Assembly: GCA_019843655.1 (NCBI GenBank)
Contig: JACDQD010000007.1
Coordinates: forward strand, 27,060,816-27,124,815
Source of the DNA: Lethocerus indicus
Taxonomy: Eukaryota; Arthropoda; Insecta; Hemiptera; Belostomatidae
Direction: 5' to 3'
Length of the DNA: 64,000 nt
The notes beneath the pieces are model-generated. The model was not told where the DNA came from and made no database searches. It worked only from the letters and a program-made list of their open reading frames with translations. Shown here one piece after another: positions 10,587-31,824 of the stretch. The position numbers and the translations under genes were made by a program. The first letter of the stretch is position 1; each line of letters begins with the position of its first letter.

Positions 10587-13099
10587 TCTTGTTTCGTCGC
10601 TGTTTGAAGATCTTTCGCGAATATAAACTGTTTTTCCGGTATGCCGAAACGAGAATTATTGAGGTATTATTTGATATTTTTTTTTTATTCCTAAACCTGG
10701 ATTCACGGAACCAGTTCGACTGAACGAAAATTTCCATCGAGTTTCGCAGTAAAAAAATATATCAAATTGAAAGTTAACTACAAACATTGATCTTGTTATC
10801 TAATTCTAAGGAGACTTTGAACAAGTACAATCTTGTTTTTAACATTTGATTGTTTTTCTTTTACTTGTAAATTTAAATACCGGATGAAAATTATAGACAT
10901 TTAAAGTACGGCCAGATTATTGGGTCGGTTGTTTTTATTTTCGGCGCTTATATTTCGAGGCAATAAATTGGAAAACCGAAATCCTTGGAGAAGGAAATTT
11001 CGGCATAACTACCTCACTACAATTTGTTGTACAAAAATTGTCGGAAATTGAAATCCGCACGGCTTTTTTGTAATCTTTAATAGCGATTGGGGGCTATAAT
11101 TTTCTAACAGCTAGATAGTTATGAACTGAGAAATTCACTAAATTTATCCCTTAGACAGCCCTGAGTGGCAGTTTTACAGTTTAACAGAGATCAAAGTTAT
11201 AATCGTGTTTTATGATATAATGTTTGAGATTACCGATTTCTTAATTTATTTTTTATTTAAATTGTAGTCTGATACGGGTGAACAGAAACTTTTTTGTATT
11301 TGAAATTTGTTAAAGGATATTTATATTTTTGCACTTTGTATTTTGTAACAATTACATTAGTATTGTTAAATGATACTAATATTTACTATAATGATGTATA
11401 ATTTATCTGTTGTTTGTGTTTATGCAGTTTGCCAACAGATGGATTAAAGAAACGTTGTCGATACATTCAAACGAGTTTACAGCCGTTATCTCTTATTTAT
11501 TCCTTCTAACCAACTACGATGATGAAGTATGACGAAGGAGCCCGGAGAAAGCTCGGTTCCTGTATTCTGTGTGCCAATGATTTTGCAGGTACTAATGATA
11601 AGATATCTCAAATGTACAGTTATATCCTGCATCGGTTCAGTTTAGGAAATGTGAAGGGTTCAAATTTCTCTTCACATTTTAATGAACACTGCCCTGTTCA
11701 TTCTGTTGTGAGTCTTTAAAAGCACACTTTAAAAGCCCTAAATTATGTATTGCAGTTACCTTCACGCATTGATATATACATATATTCCAGTGCGTGTTGA
11801 AAATTAAATAAACTCACTGTTTCCATTACCTTTATAACGAGAATCACAACCAGTTTTTAGCAATAATCAGTTCCCAGAACATTAAAAGGATTTAATTAAT
11901 TTTTATTCTTATTAAAGAACAGAGGTGCTCTCTGTCTGTTATTAAAGGCAACTAATTAGGCAAAAATAAAAACTATAGATTTATCCATGGATCATAATTA
12001 TTACTATAACATTTATTATTATAATAATCATAGAATAAATAATGAATCAAGGAACAAGTCAGTCATAAATTATAGAAGGAATAATAAAGCATTAAAAGCA
12101 GGGTGGTTGTCGAATATTTAGGCAGATTTAAATTCCCCCGAGAATTATTGCAGCAGAAAAGAAGCAATTCCGCTAATGATACAGCCTTCTGTCTGTAAAT
12201 ATGTACATAAACTCCTTCGGCAGTTGTGTTATTACGTGCTCGGTAAATGGCAGAAGCGAATCGAACGACTGTTAATTTTAGCCGGGGAAAAATTAAGACG
12301 AATGTTTTTTTTCGGCCGAACGCAATTAAAAGAGGATCGTAGTTCTCCGCTATCTTATCTCTCTGAAATTGCTAGAAATATACAATTACGAACACCCTCC
12401 TATATAATTCACATTTTATCTTACCAAACAATCGTCTGTATTTACAGTATTGTACTCTTAAGGTTGCTAGACATTCCGATGCACGGTTTTCAAGTATTCC
12501 CCCGAGCTTTTAACATTTTCTGTCGTCTTAAAGAAATGGAGAACTTCATTTTCTCGAACAGTTGTCGGGTAGATTTAAAATTTGCGATTCCATGTCATAA
12601 CGAGATCGCTGTTCGTTCAATTGCCGCCATTTTATTTCTTGTAATATGAAAAGGGCATTTGTATATCGTAAAATTTAAAATTAAACTTTTTGTCTCGTCT
12701 TAACGTAGTAAAAATCTGTGCGATCAAACATTCTGCAAGACAATTTAGAAAAGCCGGGTACAGCCATCACCTTTGTATTATGCTGAAATATAATTTAATT
12801 ATACTAAATATTTTTCGATTATTTAAGTTTTTTAAGAACTTTTTATATCTTTTGAGCCATTTATATATTAATAAAGGTAATACGTCTGGACAAAAAAATT
12901 GAAAGAATTCCCGTTGTACATATATAGAGGAGCGGTAAATTTTGTCGTCGGTGATAGGGTCGGTTGGCAAAACTGAGGGGGAAACATGTGGACACCCGGT
13001 ACGAGGAGGTTCCCCTTTCAGTCCTCGACTGTATTTGAAATTTGTTACTACTAAAATTTTTTCAGTTTTTTCTTTTTTTCCCTCTCGTCCCGTCTAGAA
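10587..13099. other. ZZZ3-adenosine kinase intergenic region
   Basis: AT-rich DNA without a gene that I can support. A 157-codon open frame at 12176-12649 shows no recognisable domain and lacks the composition of the neighbouring exons, so I treat it as chance. The last few hundred bases must contain the adenosine kinase promoter and 5' UTR, but I see no clear core promoter element. Confidence 0.6.
10962..10967 (+). promoter_or_regulatory. Candidate polyadenylation signal of the ZZZ3-like gene
   Basis: AATAAA occurs about 375 nt after the stop codon, the first clear copy downstream on this strand. Position and strand fit; nothing else confirms it. Confidence 0.4.
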
Positions 13100-22622
<9,523 letters not shown>

Positions 22623-22636
22623 ACAAACAGGAAAAA

Positions 22637-22642
22637 AATAAA
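22637..22642 (+). promoter_or_regulatory. Candidate polyadenylation signal of adenosine kinase
   Basis: AATAAA lies about 15 nt after the stop codon. That is closer than usual, so another signal may be used. Confidence 0.35.
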
Positions 22643-23020
22643 ATAGAAATAAGGGGGCAGGAATAACAAAAACGGTTCGGGGTTGTCGTCCTCAGTTTGG
22701 GTTTTTGTACGGTTTCTGCGGATATCGTTCGGTACAAACCACCTAGAATACGGTTAATACTCTTGTTACTTAAATACGAACTCACTTATTCATTACTTGT
22801 TAAGTTGTGGCCAGTTGAAAATTAGTCGAGGACCAATTATATATATATATGTATATGAAAATATATTTTTTTGCAGCTACCATAAGATATTGTATGCAGC
22901 AGTTTATTAGTGTATCTCTCGGGTATTTTTCAGGTTCAGGTTCGACTTGAACCCGATAGCTTTTCGGTCGGAGATACCATCGATCAGGATCTACTTCTGT
23001 TAAGACACTTAGAAAAATTC

Positions 23021-23289
23021 GTTTAGAATAGCTGTTTTGTGGTCTGCGACGGGTTGGAATGCCGTAGATTTTGTGTGTTTCCGTCTCCCCTCGCCGGTCC
23101 GGTCTTTCGCTAGACCGGTTTCCGCTGCTCACCATCTTCAGTAGCGGTGTTGTTAGTCATCGCTTTTTTAGCCCCTAAAAAACATCCAAAGTGACTACGA
23201 CCCGCTACTGAAGATGGCGAGCGGCCGAAACCGGTCTAGCAAAAGACCAGACCGGCGAGGGGAGACAGAAACACACAAAATCTACGGTA
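23021..23289 (-). repeat. Hairpin element copy M10 with a 12-bp target duplication
   Basis: Tail on the left starting GTTTAGAATAGCTGTTTTGT, palindromic arms, right end AAAATCTACGGTA. The 12-mer TTAGAAAAATTC directly abuts both ends (23009-23020 and 23290-23301). Confidence 0.92.
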
Positions 23290-23742
23290 TTAGAAAAATT
23301 CCTCCGTTTCAGTACCTAGCCTACAGTTGGTAATATTCTCGACGCATTTAAAAATGTACAGATCAGTGGTTCTCAACATTCCTAACGCATACGTTTCAAT
23401 ACAGTTCCTCATATTGTGGTGAGCATAAAATCATTGTTGTTGCCACTTCATAATTGTATTTTTGCTGCAGTTGTATGAATTGTAGCGCAAATATTTTGAC
23501 GCACAGTTTGAGAACCGCTGTTCCTGACTTGAACAGGTTTTTCAGCGTTCTCTGAACTGAAAATAATCGTTTCTATTTCGACTGTTGGGCTGTGTAAGAA
23601 GCAGCCTGATCCGAATGTTTCTAAATCTGTGTTATGAGGGTTGTTCGTTTTGAAGAGTTTTATCAGTTTTGTAAGCACTCAATAATTATAGCGGTAGACA
23701 ACAAACGTTTGTTATCTATATTTGTAAACGGTTATCAAAATA

Positions 23743-23958
23743 TTAGGGGTACCCAAAAGTAATCGACATTTTGACTTTGGAATTAATTTTATTTTGCTAA
23801 AAAAACAAACTTTAATTATTAATCTACTATATATTCCAACCGATATTATCGACAACTCTACCACTTTTCCGGTAAATTTTCACAATTCCCCTCTTGAAGA
23901 ACTCCTCAAGACCGAAATACATCTTATCAAATTGTTGATTACTTTTGGGTACACCTAA
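23743..23958 (-). mobile_element. Short mariner-like element, complete copy (216 bp)
   Basis: Ends TTAGGGGTACCCAAAAGTAA and the complement of TTAGGTGTACCCAAAAGTAA, with TA on both sides (23741-23742, 23959-23960). Minus-strand reading gives remnants such as FFKRGIVKIYRKSG and VVDNIG, similar to the C-terminal end of mariner transposases (G-I-x2-L-P-x-K-W, VVDNxG). Two further copies lie at 31871-32046 and 36262-36450. Confidence 0.82.
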
Positions 23959-25129
23959 TACATATAAATGCACATTTGTTCAGCTATATCGGTTAGAATA
24001 AAACAAATATTTGACAGGTAATCGATTTATAATACTAAATGAAATATGTGAAGGAGCCACTCATGTCATGAACATTGGTTATATACAATATTTACTGAGG
24101 ATGTTTTCGTTTCTTTTTAAGCAATTTTTCGTTTGTACATACAGTCCGAATTTGGAAATTTACCAGTTTGTCAGATTTTCAGACTTTTTTTCAATGAATT
24201 TGATCGGTAACTTTTTTCATTTTAAGGAGTGTTTTTCAATAATTACTTCAATTGTTTTACCAATGTTCGACGTACAAAACTGAGCTGCAATCTGCAGTTT
24301 TTTTTTTTTTTTGTTTCGAACATGAGTTGTGTTTTCCGTCACCAAACTGAAATGTATTTGTTCTGTTAATACAGAGTAGATTTCTAAAAACAATTGTCGA
24401 ATTGTTCGATTTTTAAGTGCATTTCGAGATGCGATGTTACGGGGGATATATTTATCGGTTCCACTATCTATCTATATTGAACGCGGAGTGATAAGAGATA
24501 GCTTTTTTTCGGTACTTGAAACATCGAATCGCATTCAAATTATAAAACACAAATTTTATTACCCCGTCGATCGGGCGTAAAGTATATTTATTTGAAGTAC
24601 ATTCGTTTAATGTTTAAGTGGGAGTATCATCAGTTCTGTCCTTGGGAACAATTGTCCTTGATTCCTGTGTACTTAATACGAAGTTCTCAACTGAAGGTGC
24701 TTATTTACGTTTAGTAGTCAAAATTGTCTGTATATCGTCCAGTCGTATAGATTGTATCTCACTTATAGCCTGTCGCGTTAAATTTAGGAAATTAGTTACG
24801 TTCTTTTTGTAAATGTATTTTCCAGCAAAAATAAAAAGAAATAAGGTAATTTCTGTCAATTAAGCGATTGTAGGAATAATGCCGACTGTATTGTGACGGC
24901 AAACGCGACAACACATATATATATATTTTGTAAAACATTTTGATGGTTACTGGTGACATGAAAAAATAATAAAATGAGAGGCGGGAATAAAAACAGTTTT
25001 GTTTATCGGGAAACAAGTTTATATTATTCTATATTAAGTGAACTTGTTCATTTGAAAAAGATGAATTATACCTATTATATCCCCCCCCCCGTCCCTCCTT
25101 GCCGTTTCCCTCTAATGAAATAAAATATA

Positions 25130-25305
25130 GTTTAGAATACCTGTTTTGTGGTCTGCGAGTGTTTGGAATACCTTTAGATTTGTTGTGCTTCTGTCTCCTC
25201 TCGCCGGTTTGTGCTCTTTTGCTAGACCGGTTTCGGCCGTTCGCCATCTTCAGTAGTCACCTCAACACTGCACTGTGTCACCGTCACTTGTACTGCGACA
25301 ACATG
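25130..25305 (-). repeat. Hairpin element copy M11, tail plus one arm
   Basis: AGTTTAGAATACCTGTTTTG tail, then a left arm to the central CACCGTCACTTGTACTG. The second arm is absent, so the copy is half an element. Confidence 0.85.
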
Positions 25306-26556
25306 TAATATTAACAGAAATGCAGATAATGAAAATGTGTTATTTGTCTCTGGAGTAAGGGTATAATTAAGTGTTGTGAAAAACTTTTTTAAAATAAAAA
25401 ACAAAAAAGCTGTATTCGCCGATCGATGAGGCATTTGTACGGCAGTTTGCGTGGACAGACCTCTGCTACTGAAGACGGCGATAGCGCTTAGCGATATAAG
25501 AGATGAAAATTGGTTTTAGAAACGTTAGGTCGGGTCTTTGAAAAGCGAATCTTTAACAGAAGAAAAAGACATCGACCTACTATTTCTTATTAGTTATAAA
25601 TGTCCGCAGTATATAAGTCTGGAACTACTAGCGCTAGAGTGTCGGCACTTTACGCGCAGTGCCGCCTCCTGGCGGCGATTTTTCGAACTACCTGCTCTTC
25701 CGTACAGTGCTGCCAATACGCGAAAATTTCCCCGCCTTCTTTTCGGATCTTTCTTTATATTGTAATTTCACAAAACAAAGAAGATTAGGTTGGGGGCTGT
25801 AAAAATGCCCCTCGTAACCTGATGGGACATTCTGTTCGCTCAGTCGAAAACCTCACAATTTTTTTAGACGTCGTTTTTTGCCCGTGCATTAATTTATTTC
25901 GTATTTTAGTACGCGTTCGAATTGGCGTCGTACTGGCTGTCTACTACTTAATATTTGCCATTTACACGATCGGGAAAATACCGAATATATCCATCGTCGT
26001 TGATTGTATTATTGCGCGTTTAATAATTGTCAGTATTTTGTCGGGGCGTATTGGTTTTTTTTAAAACGGCACCGCGTTGTAAAAAAAACACCTATTACGG
26101 AGAGGAAACAGAAAAAAGGAAAAAAAAAAACTGTATGATAAGGCCGACGATTAATATAGAGTGTGTTGGGCGCCGATTGTGATAGCAGCGGCTGGCGAAG
26201 GTTAACCTTCTGAGTTAGCGACTTATTCGGCGTTTTCGTCTGATGTCTGCTTCGGAAAACTTCCCGGACGGGTAAATACAAATACCGTCCCCACTTTCCA
26301 GTTTTCCGTCTCAATTCTGATCCCCCCGTTTCGGTATCTTCTTGTTACCGAAATGCGGGCTCGAATTGGGCGCGTTTAGGTTAGCTGAAATATTGGGCCT
26401 GCCTGAGCCAGCCCTTAACCAGCTTATTTTATAAAGTTATTTAAGCCGGATCCACTCCAGAATTTGTGTACGTTGGCCAATAAAGTCGGCTAAAAATTGC
26501 AGTCAACGCCACCGCCCGAAAACTCTAAAAGCCGTAAGATATAGCATAATAATATG

Positions 26557-26976
26557 CCCTAGTTTAACATACCTGTTTTGTGGTCTGCGAGGGATTGTAA
26601 TACCGTAGATTCGTGTGTTTCTGTCTCCTCTCGCCAGTCTGGTCTTTTGCTAGACCGGTTTCGGCCGCTCGCCATCTTCAGTAGCGCTGTGTTAGTCACC
26701 GTTAGCAATTTGGATGTTTTTTGGGCATCCTCACTGCCCACTGTCACTTTCACATGTACTGTACGAACCTACAATATGCCCTAGGTTCGTGGTATTTCTG
26801 TCTCCTCTCGCCGGTTTGGTCTTTTGCTAGACCGGTTTCGGCCGCTCGCCATCTTCAGTAGCGCTGTGTTAGTCACTGTTAGCACTTTGATGTTTTTCGG
26901 GGGCATCCTCACTGCACACTGTCACTGTCACTTGTACTGTAGTGTTTGTCAGTTGTATATATATATTCTGTTATTG

Positions 26977-27024
<48 letters not shown>

Positions 27025-27196
27025 CAGTGCAGTGAGGATGCCGAAAAACATCCAAAGTGCCAACAGTGACTAACACCTCACTGAAGACGGGGCATGAAAC
27101 GGGTCTAGCAAAAGACCGAACCGGCGAGAGGAGACAGAAACACACTAAATCTACGGTATTCCAACCCTTCGCAGACCACAAAACAGGCATATTAAA
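26557..27196 (+). repeat. Hairpin element copy M13, 12-bp target duplication, interrupted by copy M12
   Basis: Element parts are 26557-26562 and 26785-27196. It begins CCCTAG/GTTCGTGG, a variant of the usual CCGTAGATTTCGTG, and ends with a right tail (CACAAAACAGGCATATTAAA). The 12-mer CATAATAATATG abuts both edges (26545-26556 and 27197-27208). The palindrome centre is a (TA)n microsatellite, about 26957-27020. A second element, M12, sits inside its left edge. Confidence 0.9.
26563..26772 (-). repeat. Hairpin element copy M12 nested in M13, 12-bp target duplication
   Basis: Left tail TTTAACATACCTGTTTTGTG, one arm, then a short end GTACGAACCTAC. AATATGCCCTAG occurs exactly on both sides (26551-26562 and 26773-26784), so this copy inserted after M13. 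Confidence 0.9.
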
Positions 27197-27319
27197 CATA
27201 ATAATATGTATATCCGCATCCCGCAATATCTCGATTGGAGTAAGCTCGAGGGATGAGAGCGAGAGCCGCAGGTTAACCCCTGAGAGGTCAGTAGTAATAT
27301 TGTACTCAGACTACGTTTA

Positions 27320-27531
27320 ACCTGTACCTGTTCTGTGGTCTGCGAGGGGTTCGGAAACAGAGCGTAGATTTCGTGCGTTTGCCTCTCCCCCCCTCTTGCC
27401 GGTCTTCGGTTATGTCTTTTCGGCATCCCCACCGTGTCCCACAGTATACTAGTAAGTGACGGTGAGGACGCCAATAGTGACTGACACCTTGCTACTGAAG
27501 ATGGAGAGCGGCAGAAACACAAAAATCTACG
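27320..27531 (-). repeat. Hairpin element copy M14
   Basis: Left tail (CTGTACCTGTTCTGTGGTCT), short diverged arms, right end AAAATCTACGGT. The middle of the arms is deleted. Confidence 0.8.
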
Positions 27532-28903
27532 GTAAAACACTGACGTTACAAACGCTTATATCGTCTGTATTCAGACCGACAGAATACTTACAATCGTCGT
27601 ATTTTTATTTCTATTTAAAAATCCGTTGTATTTTCAAAATCATTTCGAACGGGCAATTTTACAGTCGAATTTTACAATCGCCAGTCGTTTTTTACCCCGG
27701 ATTCACTCCTGGATTTTTGTACCCTGTCCAATATATTGGATAAAATTACAGACACCACCGCCCCAAAAACTCTAAAAGCCGTAAGGGAAGTGGAAGAGTA
27801 GCCGAGAATTCAAAAATATGTAAAACAAAATATATACCCGGGATAATATAAGCCGGGAATCAGCCCTATATTCCTACAGAATACACGTTTGGCTTTTTTA
27901 CATTAATTGAAATATTGTTTACACAATTTTTACAATGCAAATCTAGGCTTTAGCTAGATTATGATTTATATACTCGCCGCAGTTTGTTATAACTAATTGG
28001 TGTCTGATAGTTTTCGTACTGTGCATAAGAATAGAAGGAACTTGATAAATAGTGATAACGGCTAATAGGAATTGTATCCGATATTCTATAGAGGAATATC
28101 AAACAAATATAGTGTCGGAGGGCTGGAGGAACCTAAATACTATTTTAAAATGCTCTGTAGTTTGGAACGAGCAATGCTGCAAAACTGTTTTGTATTGATG
28201 TTTTCTATATTAGAATTGATATAAATTAACCTGTCCGACATGAGCCCTTCGGTCTATTCCTGATGAACTGCTTATCTTCAAATTGATGAGGTCAAGAACT
28301 GATACCTCACTTCTGGTGGAATATATCTCTGATAAGGAGCAATTGGACTGATTGTAAGGTTGAAAAATTTAACTCATTAAGTCGGGTTATTGTTTGTTTG
28401 AAAATCTAGTTGTAGATTCTAGTCTTTGTTAAGAAATTACCTTAAACGTTGTAAACGATCCCTGATTATCGATTGACTGTAACTGATGTTACCATTTTAA
28501 CTGTCTCAAAAAAAATGGGTACAATTCGTTTTAAATACATTTGAAAATGTGTGTTACATTTGAAATTAAATTTTCTGCTCCTCTTATCTGTTTGAATTTT
28601 TCAATACACATAGTTTCATAAAATTCTTTCAAACATTTCATAATTGCACTGCATTTCTGTTAAATGATCTAATCGAAATAGGTCAAACTGATTTTCTTGT
28701 AAACTTCCATGTTTCAATTTCTCAAACTACTATTGATCTTCTGTTCAATGTAATTTTCACTAGGAATGTTTTCAACGAAAAATATTTATTCTGTACAATT
28801 TTACTGTATTTTGTAAAACTGTTATTGCTGTGTATTTCATAGTGCTGGTATAGTGAACAAAAATCTTTCTGTACGGTTACAGAGTAATACGTGTTTTCAT
28901 TTA

Positions 28904-29158
28904 TACCGTAGATTTCGTGTGTTTCTGTCTCTTCTCGCTGGTTTAGTTTTTTCCTAGACTGGTTTCAGTGGCTCACCATCTTCAGTAGCACTGCGTTAGT
29001 CACTTTGGATGTTTTTCGGGCATCCCCACTGCCACTTGCACTGTAGACACAGTGAGGGTGCCGAAGAAACATCCAAAGCGGCCAACACAGCACTGAACCG
29101 GTCTAGCAAAAGACCTAACCGGCGAGAGGAGACCGCAAAACAGGTATTCTAAATCTAT
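28904..29158 (+). repeat. Hairpin element copy M15 with a 10-bp target duplication
   Basis: Starts TACCGTAGATTTCGTGTGTT, ends with a shortened right tail (CGCAAAACAGGTATTCTAAA). TTTTCATTTA abuts both ends (28894-28903 and 29159-29168). Its edge lies about 20 bp before the splice acceptor of the first EBAG9 coding exon. Confidence 0.85.
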
Positions 29159-29242
29159 TTTTCATTTACGTTTTTTCAGGTGGTGACATGTTATAGTCGG
29201 CCGTGTGGGGGAAAACACAAGCGGTTGAAGTATTTCACTGTC

Positions 29243-30279
29243 ATGGTCGTAACAATGGTAATGCACAGACTGAAGGCCGGCCTCCTGTTCCTCATTAACA
29301 TTATAAAGAGGTCGTTGTGCTGCTTCAGGAGGAGGAGGAAATCTTCAGTGGATTCGGTACCGCTGACAACAATCGGTATAATACCGAACAACCCGACCAA
29401 CAACCACCTAATGCAGGTAGAACATACCAATATATATATATATATATACCTGCAAAAATGTATATTTTTTTAATTTGATATACCTGTTTTGTGGTCTGCG
29501 AGGGGTGGAATACTGTAGGTTCGCGATGTCCAGTACTGGACAGTACATGTGAAAGTGACAGTGGGCAGTGAGGATGCCCAAAAAACATCCAAAGTGCTAA
29601 CAGTGACTAACACAGCGCTACTGAAGATGGCGAGCGGCCGAAACCGGGGTCTAGCAAAAGACCAAACCAGCGAGAGGAGACAGAAACATCACGAACCTAC
29701 AGTATATTTTTTTAAAAACCTGTTCTGTGTTCTGTGACAGTTTGGTCTTTTGCCAGACCATCTCCGCCACCTCCAATAGCGCTGTTCACTCTCCGCTATG
29801 GATAACACTATAAGTTTAACATACCTGTTTTGTGGTCTGCGAGGGGTCGGAATACCGTATGGTTTGTTGTGTTTCTGTCTCCTCTCGCCGGTTTGTGGTC
29901 TTTTGCCAGACCGGTTTCGGCCGCTCGCCATCTTCAGTAGCGGTGTCCAGTACGGGCGGTGACAGACAGTACAAGTGACAGTGAGAAGATGCCCAAAAAC
30001 ATCCAAAGTGACTAACACAGCGCTACTGAAGATGGCGAGCGGCCGAAACCGGGGTCTAGCAAAAGACCAAACGGCGAGAGGAGATAGAAACACACGAAAT
30101 CTACGGTAATATTAGTATGAATCGAATGACCGCATTTTCGGTTCTCTGTTACAGGATGCGGGCGGCTGGAAGAATTGGGAGGAGGACGGCTCTTTGACGG
30201 AATGCGGCGGCGACGGTTTCGGCGCCGACGCCGATGAGCACGACTATCCGGGCGGCGGCCACCACGACCAGGAATTGGC

Positions 30280-30311
<32 letters not shown>

Positions 30312-31789
30312 CTGCAGGTGTACAGTACCACATAGAGCAGTACAGGAGGCAGACTGCGGCCAAGTACTACACAAGGACGGCTGAACAGCCCCAGGAACAG
30401 CCCCAGGACTTCTTCCAAGTCAGTCTACAACCGCAATTCAATATATATAGCCACTAGTGACAATTCGAGTTATGGCCACGGAAACCACTCACTCAATTAT
30501 TTCTATATAACTTATTAAATGGTTTGGTTTCTCCCACCCTCGATAGACAATTTTTTTATTTGATTCTCGCCTACTGTGAAACTGAAACTTTTGCTCTCAA
30601 GACTATCTGATGACTCGATCATTATGTTTAGCCTTAATTTTGGCATGAAAAAGCAACGTTTAACCCTATTTCTCCTGACAAAAAACATTGTTTAGCCCTA
30701 ATTCTGGCCTGAAAAACCCTAATTTTGCCATAAAACAAAAAAGGATGTTTAGCCCTAATTGTGGCCTGAAAAATCCTAATTTTAGCCCTAATTTTGGCAT
30801 AAAACAAAAACGATGTTTAGCCCTAATTTTAGCATAAAAGAAAAACAATGTTAAGACCTAATTTTGGCATAAAACAGAAACAATGTTTAGCCCTAATTGT
30901 GGCCTGAAAAACGATAATTTTAGCCTTAATTTTGGCATAAAACAAAAACAACGTTAGCCCCAATTTTGAAAAAAAAAATGATAGCCCTAATTTTGTCATA
31001 AAAAAAACATGTTAAGCTCTAATTCTAGCTCCAGAAACAGTGTTTAGCCCTAATTATGGCCTGAAAAACCGTGTAATTTTACAACTTTCCTCTATAGGGC
31101 AAGTGTAACTGACCTGAGGAACACAGTTGACGATGGACTTTGGGACAAACCAATTGAAATGGAGAATGAAAAAATGCGTGAAAAATCAAATTAATTTAAC
31201 ACTAGGCTTACAGACAGTTTTATGTGTCAATTTGACGCATACCTCTAGATTGCGGATGATAAAACCTCGTTATATATTCCTCCTGTCGAACGGGTGAAAG
31301 TCGAATGGTAAGAAAAAAATGCAAACGGTTTTTGTACTTTACTGATTTCGACGGATTGACCTAGTTTTAGGGGTTAAATAGGGCGGGGCTTCTTGCCGTT
31401 TCAATTCTAAGTTGAGTTGATTGCGTTATACGTGCGGCGTGTTTTGTCGAGGACATGGAGCCGGAGATCAAGAGGCAGACGAAAATGTTGGTGAAGGTGA
31501 AGGTGGGAGGCGGAGGTGGGGCTGGCGGAGGGAGGAGGGCGTCACCGTCGGCCGGTCCAGGATCAGCCCTCCTGGAGGGCGACAACGCGGCAGCCGCCGC
31601 CCGACTGGCCTGCCACCACGATCACTTCATACCGACAGTAACCTCTTTTCCTGTTTTTCTATACTTAACTCTAGGCTTATTTGTTGCTTCTCTCCACTTT
31701 GTCACTTCAAATTTACTGTAGTAGATGTTGCCTTTGTTATCATGCATGTGTCTCTCTTATCTATATCTATATCTATCTATCTATCTATG

Positions 31790-31824
<35 letters not shown>

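Larger units (their letters stand above)
22643..29142. other. AdK-EBAG9 intergenic region
   Basis: About 6.5 kb with hairpin elements (separate entries) and a short mariner relative at 23743-23958. Untranslated first exons and the promoter of the EBAG9-like gene should lie here, but I could not place them. 24000-25100 and 27540-28890 hold nothing I recognise. A CpG-richer stretch at about 25600-26530 could be promoter DNA, but this is a guess from composition. Confidence 0.5.

Noticed and set aside
10433..10723. Arg-rich alternative C-terminus of the ZZZ3-like protein
   Set aside because: It is the unshifted frame after the indel; the other frame carries the conserved CADC, HPPSH and NYLDPNF.
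12176..12649. 157-codon open frame between ZZZ3 and AdK
   Set aside because: No recognisable domain, composition like the surrounding AT-rich DNA, and no splice or expression support.
30630..31090. CRISPR-like or telomeric repeat
   Set aside because: Units are degenerate, contiguous without unique spacers, and the genome is eukaryotic; TTAGC is not a telomere motif of insects (TTAGG).
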